In this document: positions 1 through 8,759 of the stretch, in pieces | How positions within the stretch are numbered: position 1 is the stretch's first letter | Layout of the letters: each line of letters begins with the position of its first letter | Source: Sphingobacterium rhinopitheci | GTDB taxonomy: Bacteria; Bacteroidota; Bacteroidia; Sphingobacteriales; Sphingobacteriaceae | Direction: 5' to 3' | Assembly: GCF_022627575.1 (NCBI RefSeq) | Contig: NZ_JADEYQ010000005.1 | Location: forward strand, 46,013-110,012 | Length of the DNA stretch: 64,000 bases | Translations under genes and position numbers: made by a program | The notes under the pieces: model-generated | Database searches by the model: none | Told to the model about the DNA's origin: nothing | Seen by the model: only the letters and a program-made list of their open reading frames with translations

Positions 1-2118
1 AAAGAAAACCCGTACAAAGAAGTGTTGACACAGATGATAATCGATGTGTTCGAAAAATCGGGAAACAAACTTTTGAACTATAAACAAGTTGCTTCAAAGC
101 TCAACATAAACGACACAGACTCCAAGGTTGCCATAGCCGAAATACTGGACAGCACATCCAAGTCAAGTCCATTTTTACAACCCGAACGCGGCAAGTTCAA
201 GCTTCGTCAGCTTCAGGTTTACATCACAGGAAAAGTAGATATGACAGCAGATGGTTCTGCTTACATTGTACCAGAAGATGAGTTGGAAAACGACATCTTT
301 GTATCCCCTCGAAAACTCCGTCAAGCACTACATAATGACATCGTCAAAGTACATGTTTACGAGCGCAAAAAAGGGAAGAAAAGAGAGGGTGAAGTTATTG
401 AAGTTTTGCAACGTGCAAAGACCGATTTTACCGGTACCATAAGCATCTCCGAGACCTATGCTTTCTTCCTTCCGGATGATCGCAAAATGCTCCACGATAT
501 CTTCATTCCATTGAACAATCTGAACGGCGCAAAGCATGAAGAAAAGGTCTTAGTCACAATTCTCGAATGGCCGAAAAATGCTAAAAACCCGATCGGAAAA
601 GTAAAGGCTGTTTTAGGAAAAAAAGGAGAGAATAACACCGAGATGAATGCCATTTTAGCAGACTATGGCTTCCCTTTAGAATTTCCTAAAGCGGTAGAAA
701 ATGCAGCTAATGAAATTGCTGAAAACATCAGTCCTGAAGAAATTGCTAAGCGTAGAGATTTTAGAAATACAACAACATTTACAATCGATCCATTGGATGC
801 AAAAGATTTCGATGATGCCATTTCTTTTAAAACATTAGCGAATGGAAATTACGAGATCGGCGTACATATTGCTGACGTCTCCTACTACGTAACACCCGAT
901 AGCACATTGGACAAAGAAGCTTTCCAACGTGGTACTTCGGTATACCTCGTAGATCGTGTAATACCGATGCTTCCGGAGCGTCTATCCAACAATTTGTGCT
1001 CCCTTCGTCCACATGAAGATAAGTTATGTTTCTCTGCTGTATTCGAGATTGACGACAGTGCAAATGTTGTAGACCAATGGTTCGGTAGAACTATCATACA
1101 CTCGGATCGTAGATTTACGTACGAAGAAGCACAAGAGATCATTGAGAATAAAGAAGGTGACTATTCGGAAGAAATATTAAAACTTAATGAACTAGCTTAT
1201 ATCTTGCGCGAGCGTAAATTCAAAAGCGGTGCTATTAGTTTTGAAACAGAAGAGGTAAAATTCAAACTTGATGAAAACGGAAAACCGTTGGGCGTATATA
1301 CTAAAGTTCGTAAAGATGCACACAAGTTGATTGAAGACTTCATGTTATTAGCGAATCGTAAGGTAGCAGAATACATCGGCAAACAAGGGTCTACCAAAAA
1401 TAGATTAGGCTTTGTATATCGTTTTCACGATGTCCCTAAACCGGACTCTTTAGCGAGCTTCTCTTTATTTGCTGCGAAATTTGGCCACAAGCTAAATACT
1501 AAAACAGATAAAGAAACAGCAAAATCGATAAACGTATTAATGTCCAAGATTGAGGGTAGCAAAGAACAAAACCTTTTGACATCACTTGCAGTACGCTCCA
1601 TGGCGAAAGCGATATATACGACAAAACGCACATCGCACTACGGTCTAGCATTTGATTACTATACACACTTTACCTCCCCTATCCGTCGCTATCCCGATGT
1701 GATGGTACATCGTTTGTTGCAATTCTATTTGGATGGTGGCAACAATGTAAATACAGAGCATTACGAGAAATTGTGTGAACATTCATCGCAGATGGAAAAA
1801 AGAGCTGCTGAAGCTGAAAGAGCATCCATCAAATACAAACAAGCTGAATTCTTACTAGATCAAATCGGTATTGAATATACAGGTATCGTATCTGGTGTAA
1901 CAGAATGGGGTATGTATGTAGAGATCGAAGAGAACAAATGTGAGGGTATGGTTCGTCTGAGAGATATCACAGATGACTTCTATACACTAGACGAGAAAAA
2001 CTACGCTATCATTGGCCAGCGTAAGAAAAAAACGTACCAATTGGGTGATGAAGTACAAATCAAAGTCAAGAAAGTAGATTTAGAAAAAAGACAAATCGAT
2101 TTTACGTTAATAAGTTAA
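1..2118 (+). CDS. rnr: Ribonuclease R (5' end outside window)
   Basis: Processive 3'-5' exoribonuclease of the RNase II/RNB family, acting in the cytoplasm on structured RNA, rRNA fragments and mRNA decay products. The reading frame is open from base 1, so the true start lies to the left; a GTG at 22 is only an internal codon. Counting from that GTG, cold-shock-like OB segments occupy roughly residues 65-200, the RNB catalytic domain about 245-575, and a C-terminal S1 domain about 615-695. The catalytic Asp cluster is visible in IDPLDAKDFDDA (about D256, D262, D264, D265), and the S1 part contains GVTEWGMYVEIEE. A strong hairpin follows the stop. Identity is secure; only a few N-terminal residues are missing. 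Confidence 0.96.
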   Translation, partial: KENPYKEVLTQMIIDVFEKSGNKLLNYKQVASKLNINDTDSKVAIAEILDSTSKSSPFLQPERGKFKLRQLQVYITGKVDMTADGSAYIVPEDELENDIFVSPRKLRQALHNDIVKVHVYERKKGKKREGEVIEVLQRAKTDFTGTISISETYAFFLPDDRKMLHDIFIPLNNLNGAKHEEKVLVTILEWPKNAKNPIGKVKAVLGKKGENNTEMNAILADYGFPLEFPKAVENAANEIAENISPEEIAKRRDFRNTTTFTIDPLDAKDFDDAISFKTLANGNYEIGVHIADVSYYVTPDSTLDKEAFQRGTSVYLVDRVIPMLPERLSNNLCSLRPHEDKLCFSAVFEIDDSANVVDQWFGRTIIHSDRRFTYEEAQEIIENKEGDYSEEILKLNELAYILRERKFKSGAISFETEEVKFKLDENGKPLGVYTKVRKDAHKLIEDFMLLANRKVAEYIGKQGSTKNRLGFVYRFHDVPKPDSLASFSLFAAKFGHKLNTKTDKETAKSINVLMSKIEGSKEQNLLTSLAVRSMAKAIYTTKRTSHYGLAFDYYTHFTSPIRRYPDVMVHRLLQFYLDGGNNVNTEHYEKLCEHSSQMEKRAAEAERASIKYKQAEFLLDQIGIEYTGIVSGVTEWGMYVEIEENKCEGMVRLRDITDDFYTLDEKNYAIIGQRKKKTYQLGDEVQIKVKKVDLEKRQIDFTLIS

Positions 2119-2155
2119 TTATAAAAGGGAACCTTAGTGTTCCCTTTTATATTAT
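2119..2155. terminator. Bidirectional terminator between rnr and phosphoesterase
   Basis: Perfect 12-bp stem ATAAAAGGGAAC (2121-2132) / GTTCCCTTTTAT (2139-2150) with a 6-nt loop. A- and T-rich flanks on both sides suit termination of rnr and of the converging gene. Confidence 0.85.
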
Positions 2156-2225
2156 TTAAGCTTTATCGAAAACTTCTTACACGTACTCATTATATCTATA
2201 AACTCGAGATAGATTATATCTAAAA

Positions 2226-3209
2226 CTATTTCAGTTTATAAATTGTGCCATTCATCCCACTTACAGAATCAGGCAAGGACTCCATCAAAATAGGACGATG
2301 GTTGGCCGGCTCGTAGCCAGTGATCTTAATCGATTCTATGGTCTTTCGCTTCGGCAACTCCAATATAGCGTATGCCTTTGATGCAGCACCACTGTGCCCC
2401 ATTAGTTCACGAGGGCCACCACCAAGACATCCCGCATTTAGCAAGGTCAATTGCTCTTTGGTTGCTGGATAATATACATGTTGATGTCCCGATATATACA
2501 TATCTACTTTATTAGCTTTCAAAAAATCCAATGTTTCATCTGCTTCTTCAATCACCTCGCCTTTTTTATTTTTGCTCGCTACAATAGCATACAAAGGCAG
2601 ATGCCCCAATACTATGCGTGCACGCGCCTCCTTAGCTACGGGTAATACCAACTGTTGCTGCATCCATTCTTTTACTGCCTCCGGGATATATGCTGAAGAA
2701 GCATCCCAACTAATAAAAAAAACATTGTTCTTGATATAAGAAAAGTAATATGGAAAATGAGTATCATCGACATAGGTCAAATTTGCCTTATGCTTATGTG
2801 TGCTCCAAAAAGAAGAAGCCGACTCCCTATCCAATAGAAAACTCGGTGAAGCATCATGGTTACCCATTGTAAATCCAAATGGAACCCCCAACTGATATAT
2901 AGGGTCCAATACAGCACGATCAAACGCTGTCCACATAGAATCCAATCGACCCTTTGTTAAAGATGCCTTTTGCCCAGCGACCATATCACCGCCACACAGA
3001 ATAATATCAGGCTTGATATCTTTCACTCGGGACACCACATCATGTAATTCCTTACTATAAGTGACAGCACCATAACTATCATTCAAGTCAGAAATAAGGA
3101 GGATTTTAAGATTTCTATTTTTGGATTCCTTATGAAAATCTTGTGCCTTACTAACAGCTACAATTGTAAAAACACATATAATTAGCAACAATTTCTTAGG
3201 TAAATTCAT
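2226..3209 (-). CDS. Secreted calcineurin-like metallophosphoesterase
   Basis: Exported metal-dependent phosphoesterase of the calcineurin-like fold; the substrate cannot be told from sequence. The two-metal motifs are all visible in order: DLNDSYG, GGDMV, GNHD, GHLPL and GHQHVY. An N-terminal signal peptide (MNLPKKLLLIICVF then VSKAQ) sends it to the periplasm or surface. The open frame runs 11 codons further up to a TTG at 3242, but I chose the ATG at 3209 because it starts the signal peptide and because a TTTTG/TACCTTTG promoter (3214-3244) lies inside the extension. It is convergent with rnr and probably monocistronic. Fold call is firm; physiological role unknown. Confidence 0.85.
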   Translation of the reverse strand: MNLPKKLLLIICVFTIVAVSKAQDFHKESKNRNLKILLISDLNDSYGAVTYSKELHDVVSRVKDIKPDIILCGGDMVAGQKASLTKGRLDSMWTAFDRAVLDPIYQLGVPFGFTMGNHDASPSFLLDRESASSFWSTHKHKANLTYVDDTHFPYYFSYIKNNVFFISWDASSAYIPEAVKEWMQQQLVLPVAKEARARIVLGHLPLYAIVASKNKKGEVIEEADETLDFLKANKVDMYISGHQHVYYPATKEQLTLLNAGCLGGGPRELMGHSGAASKAYAILELPKRKTIESIKITGYEPANHRPILMESLPDSVSGMNGTIYKLK

Positions 3210-3213
3210 ATCA

Positions 3214-3244
3214 CAAAGGTAAGGTAGATTGTAGTACTTCAAAA
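3214..3244 (-). promoter_or_regulatory. Bacteroidota-type promoter with almost no leader
   Basis: On the minus strand TTTTG (3244-3240), 18 nt, then TACCTTTG (3221-3214), close to the published Bacteroides -33 TTTG / -7 TAnnTTTG pattern. The expected start point is about 1 nt before the ATG at 3209, so the mRNA may be leaderless. Confidence 0.6.
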
Positions 3245-3384
3245 GAAAAAAACTCTAAGAAGGTTATTTTTGCATTTGCATAAAATAATGTAATGAACAA
3301 AGTGAATGTGCAACAAGTAGTACATTTCATTTGGAAGCTATAAAAAATGTAATAGTTTAAGCCAACTATTTAGTGTAATAAAGA

Positions 3385-3885
3385 ATGAAATACATTACAT
3401 TAATCGCAACATTACTCCTTTTTATGGGAACTAGTTGCCAGACTAGCGTAGATAAAAAATCTGATAGCCAATCAACGGCAACTGAAGGAGCAATTTCAAC
3501 TACAACAATTGTTCAGCAAGACAGCATAGTTTCAGAATCTATTAAAGGCAAATATATTGTAGTAAAAGAAGATCGAGAAATCATTAGAGATGGAAAAATA
3601 ACTGAATCTACAAGTGAAATCCTTGGTTATAAAACAATTTATGACTTCAAAAATGAAAATTTAGTATCTTTTTTTCTTCCGGATTATGAAAAGCCGATTG
3701 ACTTAAAAATCAAACGTTCTGGTCTTTCTTACCATTTAACTAGTGAAAATGCTGAGGCAGAGGATGAACTTTTGATGCTGAAAAAGCATACACCAAATGA
3801 AGTCATCTTTGTGAGAGAGACGGCTGATAGAGATGAAGAAGGTGAAATTCTTGTGAGATTAACACTTTATATGAAACCCATTTAA
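3385..3885 (+). CDS. Hypothetical lipoprotein
   Basis: Unrecognised 166-residue protein. The N-terminus MKYITLIATLLLFMGTSC is a lipoprotein signal peptide with lipobox GTSC (lipid Cys about residue 18), followed by a Ser/Thr/Gln-rich linker to about residue 50. The rest is a small, charged, probably beta-rich domain (KGKYIVVKEDREI, YDFKNENLVSFFLPDY). No catalytic motif is visible. It is a single gene transcribed towards the SusCD locus and closed by a strong bidirectional terminator. Lipoprotein call is good, function unknown. Confidence 0.65.
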   Translation: MKYITLIATLLLFMGTSCQTSVDKKSDSQSTATEGAISTTTIVQQDSIVSESIKGKYIVVKEDREIIRDGKITESTSEILGYKTIYDFKNENLVSFFLPDYEKPIDLKIKRSGLSYHLTSENAEAEDELLMLKKHTPNEVIFVRETADRDEEGEILVRLTLYMKPI

Positions 3886-3930
3886 TAAGAAGTAGGTATT
3901 AAATCCATTTTTAAGCTACAAAACCTTAAG

Positions 3931-3985
3931 AAAAAAAAACAGGATAACGCCAGCATCATGTTTATGACTGGGTTATCCTGTTTTT
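3931..3985. terminator. Bidirectional terminator
   Basis: AACAGGATAAC (ending 3948) pairs with GTTATCCTGTTTTT (3972-3985), with an inner CCAG/CTGG pair and an A-run before and T-run after. It sits between the converging lipoprotein gene and the alpha/beta hydrolase gene. Confidence 0.85.
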
Positions 3986-4036
3986 AAGAAACCATTTTAG
4001 AAAGTCTAGTTTCCTAACAATAGATATACTAATCCA

Positions 4037-5368
4037 CTAAATAGAAATATCTATCTTACTAGGGAAAATACGGTCTTGATCACCGAATATAGCACAACTC
4101 TCTATCATATTAGAAAGATCCGTTTTCACTTTTTTGTCAAACATTAATTTATCATTAACGAATACTTTCACTTTTTTACTATAATCGATATAATTATTAT
4201 CCAAGAAAATAGAAAAATCTAAATCTTCTACTTTTTTAGTTTCTGTCATTTCATTATTCATTAACTCCACTTTGACATTAATTGTATTTTCATGAAATTG
4301 AATATCAAACACAAGTCTATCATACTCATCGCCTTCTTTTATAGCAAGAGGTTTGTTCAAGATAATGTTATAAAACCCCTTTCTATATCTTCCATCCATT
4401 GGGAATAATACCCAAGAAATATGCTTAGGATGAGAATTTCTAGTGTAATTAACCAACCATGGAGATGTCACTGTATAATCAATTCCGTGACCTTTGTTTG
4501 GCTGTAACTGAATTTTATTAATAAATTGACCTGGATTCTCAGTTGCTAGTTTTTGAAACTCTTCTTTAGCAATGGTAGTTAGGCGATTTCGTCCAAATCC
4601 TCTATCATGCTCTCCAGTTTCTAAAGAAAATGCAATATTTCTAAAATTCAAGGGAGGAGCATTCTTTAAAGGTTCACCACCTGCCATTGGACCAGCTCCT
4701 GCTAAATAATCTGCATAGAAAGCGGCCAGTCGCTGACTTCCATAACCACCTTCAGAAATCCCCATAACATACATTTTATGCGCATCAATTTGATCATTCA
4801 ACATAGCTAATCTGAACATACGTTCCCAAGCGTATTGAACAGGCTTGTACCACCAACGATAACGCTTTTCGTTAGGTATCTGGGGTATAAAATAAGCAGA
4901 TGGCTTATCTTCAAAACGTAATGTCCACGCTAACGTATTTTTGAATTCAGAATTCTTAGGCCCAGAACCGTGTAAATTTAAAAAAAGAGCATGTTTTCGA
5001 TTTTCATCATCACTTTTCCGAACAAAATAAAAAGGCATAGGATCTTCTTTCTTCAATTCCCAATGATGAATAGAAATACTATCTCTATTTTCCAAATTTG
5101 TACTCCATACAGGTAAGCTATCTGTTTGCAAAACTTTTGATTTCCATCTTTCCCAAACAAAAGATTTCCCTTCTTCTACCTTACCTAGTTTGATTTCACT
5201 TTTTTGACCAAAAGAAATCAGATGCGTTTCCTCATCCATTGATCTCAAACGTTCAGCAAAATAAGCGTCAACTTTTGGCTGCAATCCGCTGTATTTCTGA
5301 CTATAAACATCTTGACTGAAACAAGAAATTAACAGTGCAGTCACAATTATATAATTTTTTTTAACCAT
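4037..5368 (-). CDS. Secreted alpha/beta hydrolase (PHB-depolymerase/esterase-like)
   Basis: Predicted exported serine hydrolase, last gene of the SusCD locus. A signal peptide (residues 1-23, ending VYSQ) is followed by an N-terminal accessory region, then an alpha/beta-hydrolase core: oxyanion-type HGSG at 133-136, nucleophile elbow GISEGGYG with Ser205, candidate acid within GEHDRG (252-257) and candidate His at GHGIDY (293-298). The C-terminal 100 residues look like a separate beta domain. It starts 8 nt after the upstream TlpA-like gene ends, so the two are co-transcribed. Substrate unknown: ester or peptide-like material delivered by SusC/SusD is plausible. Fold call solid, activity inferred. 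Confidence 0.75.
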   Translation of the reverse strand: MVKKNYIIVTALLISCFSQDVYSQKYSGLQPKVDAYFAERLRSMDEETHLISFGQKSEIKLGKVEEGKSFVWERWKSKVLQTDSLPVWSTNLENRDSISIHHWELKKEDPMPFYFVRKSDDENRKHALFLNLHGSGPKNSEFKNTLAWTLRFEDKPSAYFIPQIPNEKRYRWWYKPVQYAWERMFRLAMLNDQIDAHKMYVMGISEGGYGSQRLAAFYADYLAGAGPMAGGEPLKNAPPLNFRNIAFSLETGEHDRGFGRNRLTTIAKEEFQKLATENPGQFINKIQLQPNKGHGIDYTVTSPWLVNYTRNSHPKHISWVLFPMDGRYRKGFYNIILNKPLAIKEGDEYDRLVFDIQFHENTINVKVELMNNEMTETKKVEDLDFSIFLDNNYIDYSKKVKVFVNDKLMFDKKVKTDLSNMIESCAIFGDQDRIFPSKIDISI

Positions 5369-5375
5369 CTCTTCT

Positions 5376-6587
5376 TTAAAATTTTAATGTTTCTTCTACC
5401 AATAAATCAATTTCTTGTATCAAGCCATCCGAACTTCCATCAAATCCTTTCAATGCAAACCGTACTTGCCCCTTTTTATCTATAACAAATTGAGCGGGAA
5501 TACCTGACACTTTAAATCTATTGACCAAATCATATTTTCCATTCACTTGTTGGTCTAATAAAACCTGAAAATTCAATTTATTCTTTTTAAGGATTTGGAC
5601 AATCTTTTCTTTACGTTGATTTCCATCCATTGATTTTTCCATTGTGTTCACAAATAAAAACACAACATCTTTATTGCTCTTATACTTATCCAACACACGT
5701 TGCATCGTAGGGAATGATGCTAAACAAGGACCACACCATGTTGCCCAAAAATCTAAAAAAACCACTTTCCCGTGAAGATCTTTCAAACTAACAGTATTAC
5801 CATTTAAATCCATTAATTCAAAATCTGGGGCTTTATAAGATAGCATTCTATCCCTAATACCATTTTCTTTTTCTTTACGAATAAAAGCTAATTGTTCTTG
5901 ATAATAAGCTTCAAAACCTTTATCCCCACCATAAGCTTCATTCCATATTTCGTGAAGTAATTCTCGAGAAGAGACATTCCCTTTACCAGACTTTATAATT
6001 TCACTTAAAATTGGCATAGCAAGCAAAGGTTTATTATTCTTACGATAGAGCTCAATAAACAGATATGGATGTTTAAGAATAAGACTTTCAATTTCTCCAT
6101 GATTTTCCAAAAAGAGTAAAGATTCCTGATATCTACCTGTATAATTCAATATTTCCGCATAGGTAAAATATTGCTGATACAATTTAGCCTCGCTTTTGGC
6201 AATATTTAAACTAAACACCTTTGCTAAAGAATCTACAGATTTAGTCTGCCAACTAGTAGTTGGCAGACTTTTCATCATTCGATTTCGCTCTTGAGGATTC
6301 TGTATTTTAAGAATAACCTTAATAGCTTCATCATTATTATTCCATAGCAACAATTTATCTGCTGCCGCAACATGCACCTGATCTAATAAAAAATGAACCT
6401 GTTCAAATTTTTCCTCCGGAAAATCTTTTTGAAAAGCTTGATAAATACGATCTAGATCATTCACATTATTGAGATTCTTTATTTGATTTGCTACCGATGG
6501 GATAGATACAAAAGCTGAAACAGCATTTTGCTGTGCAAAAACACTATTGCAAATAAAAAATAATATTATAATGAGTTTACTTTTCAT
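5376..6587 (-). CDS. TlpA-like thioredoxin-family protein
   Basis: Exported thiol-disulfide oxidoreductase of the TlpA/ResA type. Signal peptide at 1-19 (ending VFAQQ); residues about 20-245 are a helical region of unknown function; the thioredoxin fold covers about 250-395. The active-site WATWCGPC (Cys pair 285/288) and the cis-Pro region GIPAQF are both present. The ATG overlaps the TAA stop of the upstream PKD-like gene (TAATG), indicating translational coupling. Thioredoxin proteins are regular members of this class of SusCD locus, perhaps protecting or maturing periplasmic partners. Family call is strong; the specific partner is inferred. Confidence 0.88.
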   Translation of the reverse strand: MKSKLIIILFFICNSVFAQQNAVSAFVSIPSVANQIKNLNNVNDLDRIYQAFQKDFPEEKFEQVHFLLDQVHVAAADKLLLWNNNDEAIKVILKIQNPQERNRMMKSLPTTSWQTKSVDSLAKVFSLNIAKSEAKLYQQYFTYAEILNYTGRYQESLLFLENHGEIESLILKHPYLFIELYRKNNKPLLAMPILSEIIKSGKGNVSSRELLHEIWNEAYGGDKGFEAYYQEQLAFIRKEKENGIRDRMLSYKAPDFELMDLNGNTVSLKDLHGKVVFLDFWATWCGPCLASFPTMQRVLDKYKSNKDVVFLFVNTMEKSMDGNQRKEKIVQILKKNKLNFQVLLDQQVNGKYDLVNRFKVSGIPAQFVIDKKGQVRFALKGFDGSSDGLIQEIDLLVEETLKF

Positions 6588-8035
6588 TACTTTCTATTTT
6601 TATATACTAATGAAATAGGCTTATCAAGACCTTCATACAGTTTTGAATAATTATCATTTGTAAATTCGCCCAAATTATCGATAGAAAATACATAAACCTT
6701 TCCTTCTTGCTGATCATAGGTTCCTACAGCCAATGTTCTATTATTATCTGGAAAACTGACCCAACTACTAACTGTTTGTTTTAACGTCAACGTAGTAATA
6801 TCTGTTCCTTGCGGAAAAGTATAGATCAATTTTGAACTATTTTTCTCTACATCCAACAAATACAACTCATTATCAACAGCATAATATATATGAAAATAAA
6901 GACCCGAGAACGCAACTGATGTCGCTTGAAGAATTTTCTCCGCATTATCAACAGGGTATTTTCCGACAGCTAAACCAGCACTATGTATTCGAAGTACATG
7001 CGCTTTTTGTTGACTGTCTTTCATCAAAAAACTATACTGACTCATTGGAGCAACCCCACCAAACATCACATCCATACCTACGTTACTCATATCAAATGGC
7101 GCATTAGCTTGGACAGAAAAATTATTAAACTTTTTGCTCGCGTAATTAATAAATCGCTTACCAATTTCATCATAGAATATCCCTGCATCACTACTTTGGG
7201 AAGTAATAAAATAACGGGACAATCTATAATTACCAGCTACAGGCACCCCAAATCTAAAGTCAATTTGATTGGAATAAATCTTACCATTATTCAAATAAAA
7301 AGCATTAGAACCGACCATATCGTACTTAAATTCTTGAGGTTTTGAATTTAAATTCTTCTCGACAAACCAGTCACTACCCTTATTTACCAGTGTAAAATCG
7401 GTATACTTCACGCGTACAGATTCATTTTCTCCGAGGAGAAATATATCCTGAGACCCTCCAAAAAATGTAGTTAATACACGTACAGTATGTAAATTTGATG
7501 GTATCATAAGGTCTGGATTAGCAGAGCTCAATAAGCTGGGAATAGCATATCCATCAGGATGAAGTAATCCTACATCTCTTTTACCATCATTACTTTGACT
7601 TATCATAAGCCATCCTTCACTCAAGCGACTCGAAACTTGCAACAAATATTTCTTAAAAGTGGAAACACCCGTGTTTTTATCGGTAACAGTGTAAAGAAGG
7701 GTATAAGTATCTGGACGAAGTCCAAATTGAACATTCAGGTTCTTTTCTGTAGACAATACTTCATCTATTAATCCTGTTATAGGCGGATTAGATAGAAAAA
7801 CGGACCATTTGTACGTGAGATTATCCTCTCCTGTTAATAGAGATTGCTCCAACAAGGTTTCCACTTTTAAAGAATCAAACTGATTAACCTTCAATGTATC
7901 ACTACCATTTTTCAATATAGTGATTTTGTTTATTTCTTGAAGATCATAATTTCCCTTGTCTTTATAACAAGAGATTTGCATAAGTACGAAAAGTAAAACT
8001 CCTATTTTACTACATACAGATATAATGAATTTCAT
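6587..8035 (-). CDS. PKD-like family lipoprotein
   Basis: Surface or periplasmic lipoprotein of the PKD-like family that accompanies SusC/SusD and DUF4843 genes. The signal peptide ends in the lipobox QISC with the lipidated Cys followed by YKDKGNYD, a start typical of this family. An Ig/PKD-like segment (about 45-135: YKWSVFLSNPP, FGLRPDTYTLLYTVTD) is followed by a long beta-rich region that could form a propeller. No catalytic residues are visible; a ligand-binding or docking role for the transporter is a reasonable guess. It lies 18 nt after DUF4843 and overlaps the next gene by one base. Confidence 0.8.
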   Translation of the reverse strand: MKFIISVCSKIGVLLFVLMQISCYKDKGNYDLQEINKITILKNGSDTLKVNQFDSLKVETLLEQSLLTGEDNLTYKWSVFLSNPPITGLIDEVLSTEKNLNVQFGLRPDTYTLLYTVTDKNTGVSTFKKYLLQVSSRLSEGWLMISQSNDGKRDVGLLHPDGYAIPSLLSSANPDLMIPSNLHTVRVLTTFFGGSQDIFLLGENESVRVKYTDFTLVNKGSDWFVEKNLNSKPQEFKYDMVGSNAFYLNNGKIYSNQIDFRFGVPVAGNYRLSRYFITSQSSDAGIFYDEIGKRFINYASKKFNNFSVQANAPFDMSNVGMDVMFGGVAPMSQYSFLMKDSQQKAHVLRIHSAGLAVGKYPVDNAEKILQATSVAFSGLYFHIYYAVDNELYLLDVEKNSSKLIYTFPQGTDITTLTLKQTVSSWVSFPDNNRTLAVGTYDQQEGKVYVFSIDNLGEFTNDNYSKLYEGLDKPISLVYKNRK

Positions 8036-8053
8036 ATTTATGGAAGTTAAAGG

Positions 8054-8752
8054 TTAAGGAAATCGTACAGGTAGCTGATTTTCATCAAGCATTTCTGCAC
8101 CATTAATTTGTATATATTCATTAAGTGTATTACGACACTTGCCAACTATAAACAATAATACCTCTGGGTGAAGCCCAGCGAAGTCAGTATATCCTGTTTC
8201 ACGTATAATCAAACCATATTTAGCTTGACTATATTCGCCAAATCGAATGTCGTGCCATGAAGCAGGCTTAGTCAAGTAATCATTGATTTTTATAAGGTAT
8301 GTCATTTGCTCTTTGGGTCCTACACGAAATTCATCCGAATCCAATAAAGTAATCCAAATTTTTGCTTCTTTAGTCTTCAGAGATTCAGTTTTATTGACTT
8401 TAAGTCTTAACACCCCCTCATAGCTATTAGCAGGAATTACGGCAGGTAATAAATCATAATTAGCTCGATCAGCAGTAGTCTCTCCCTCTATTATACCATA
8501 CTTAACCTCTCTATCTTGATTAGACAAATGTCCTAATATCCTTAACGGAAGCTCAATAGTATCTGAACTTACCGTTTCATTCTTGACAGCGAATGAAACG
8601 GTAAGACTATCTCTACCCTCGTCAATTCCATTTTTATAAATCGCTATTCCAGATCCAAAATTATAGGAAAGCATTTTATCTTTCTTACATCCTATTTGTG
8701 CTAAACACAAAGTCACCACAAATAGTATAGATATATATTTTTTCAAGTTCAT
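8054..8752 (-). CDS. DUF4843 lipoprotein
   Basis: Lipoprotein matching the DUF4843 family known from SusCD loci; function not established. Signal peptide MNLKKYISILFVVTLCLA with lipobox QIGC, then a Calx-beta/Ig-like region (about 60-160: DSLTVSFAVKNETVSSDTIEL, split here as a beta-rich stretch) and a C-terminal KPASWHDIRFGEYS segment typical of the family. The open frame reaches 17 codons further to 8803, but that would overlap susD deeply; the ATG at 8752 leaves 7 nt to the susD stop and begins the signal peptide. Member of the polycistronic uptake locus. Confidence 0.8.
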   Translation of the reverse strand: MNLKKYISILFVVTLCLAQIGCKKDKMLSYNFGSGIAIYKNGIDEGRDSLTVSFAVKNETVSSDTIELPLRILGHLSNQDREVKYGIIEGETTADRANYDLLPAVIPANSYEGVLRLKVNKTESLKTKEAKIWITLLDSDEFRVGPKEQMTYLIKINDYLTKPASWHDIRFGEYSQAKYGLIIRETGYTDFAGLHPEVLLFIVGKCRNTLNEYIQINGAEMLDENQLPVRFP

Positions 8753-8759
8753 AATAGTA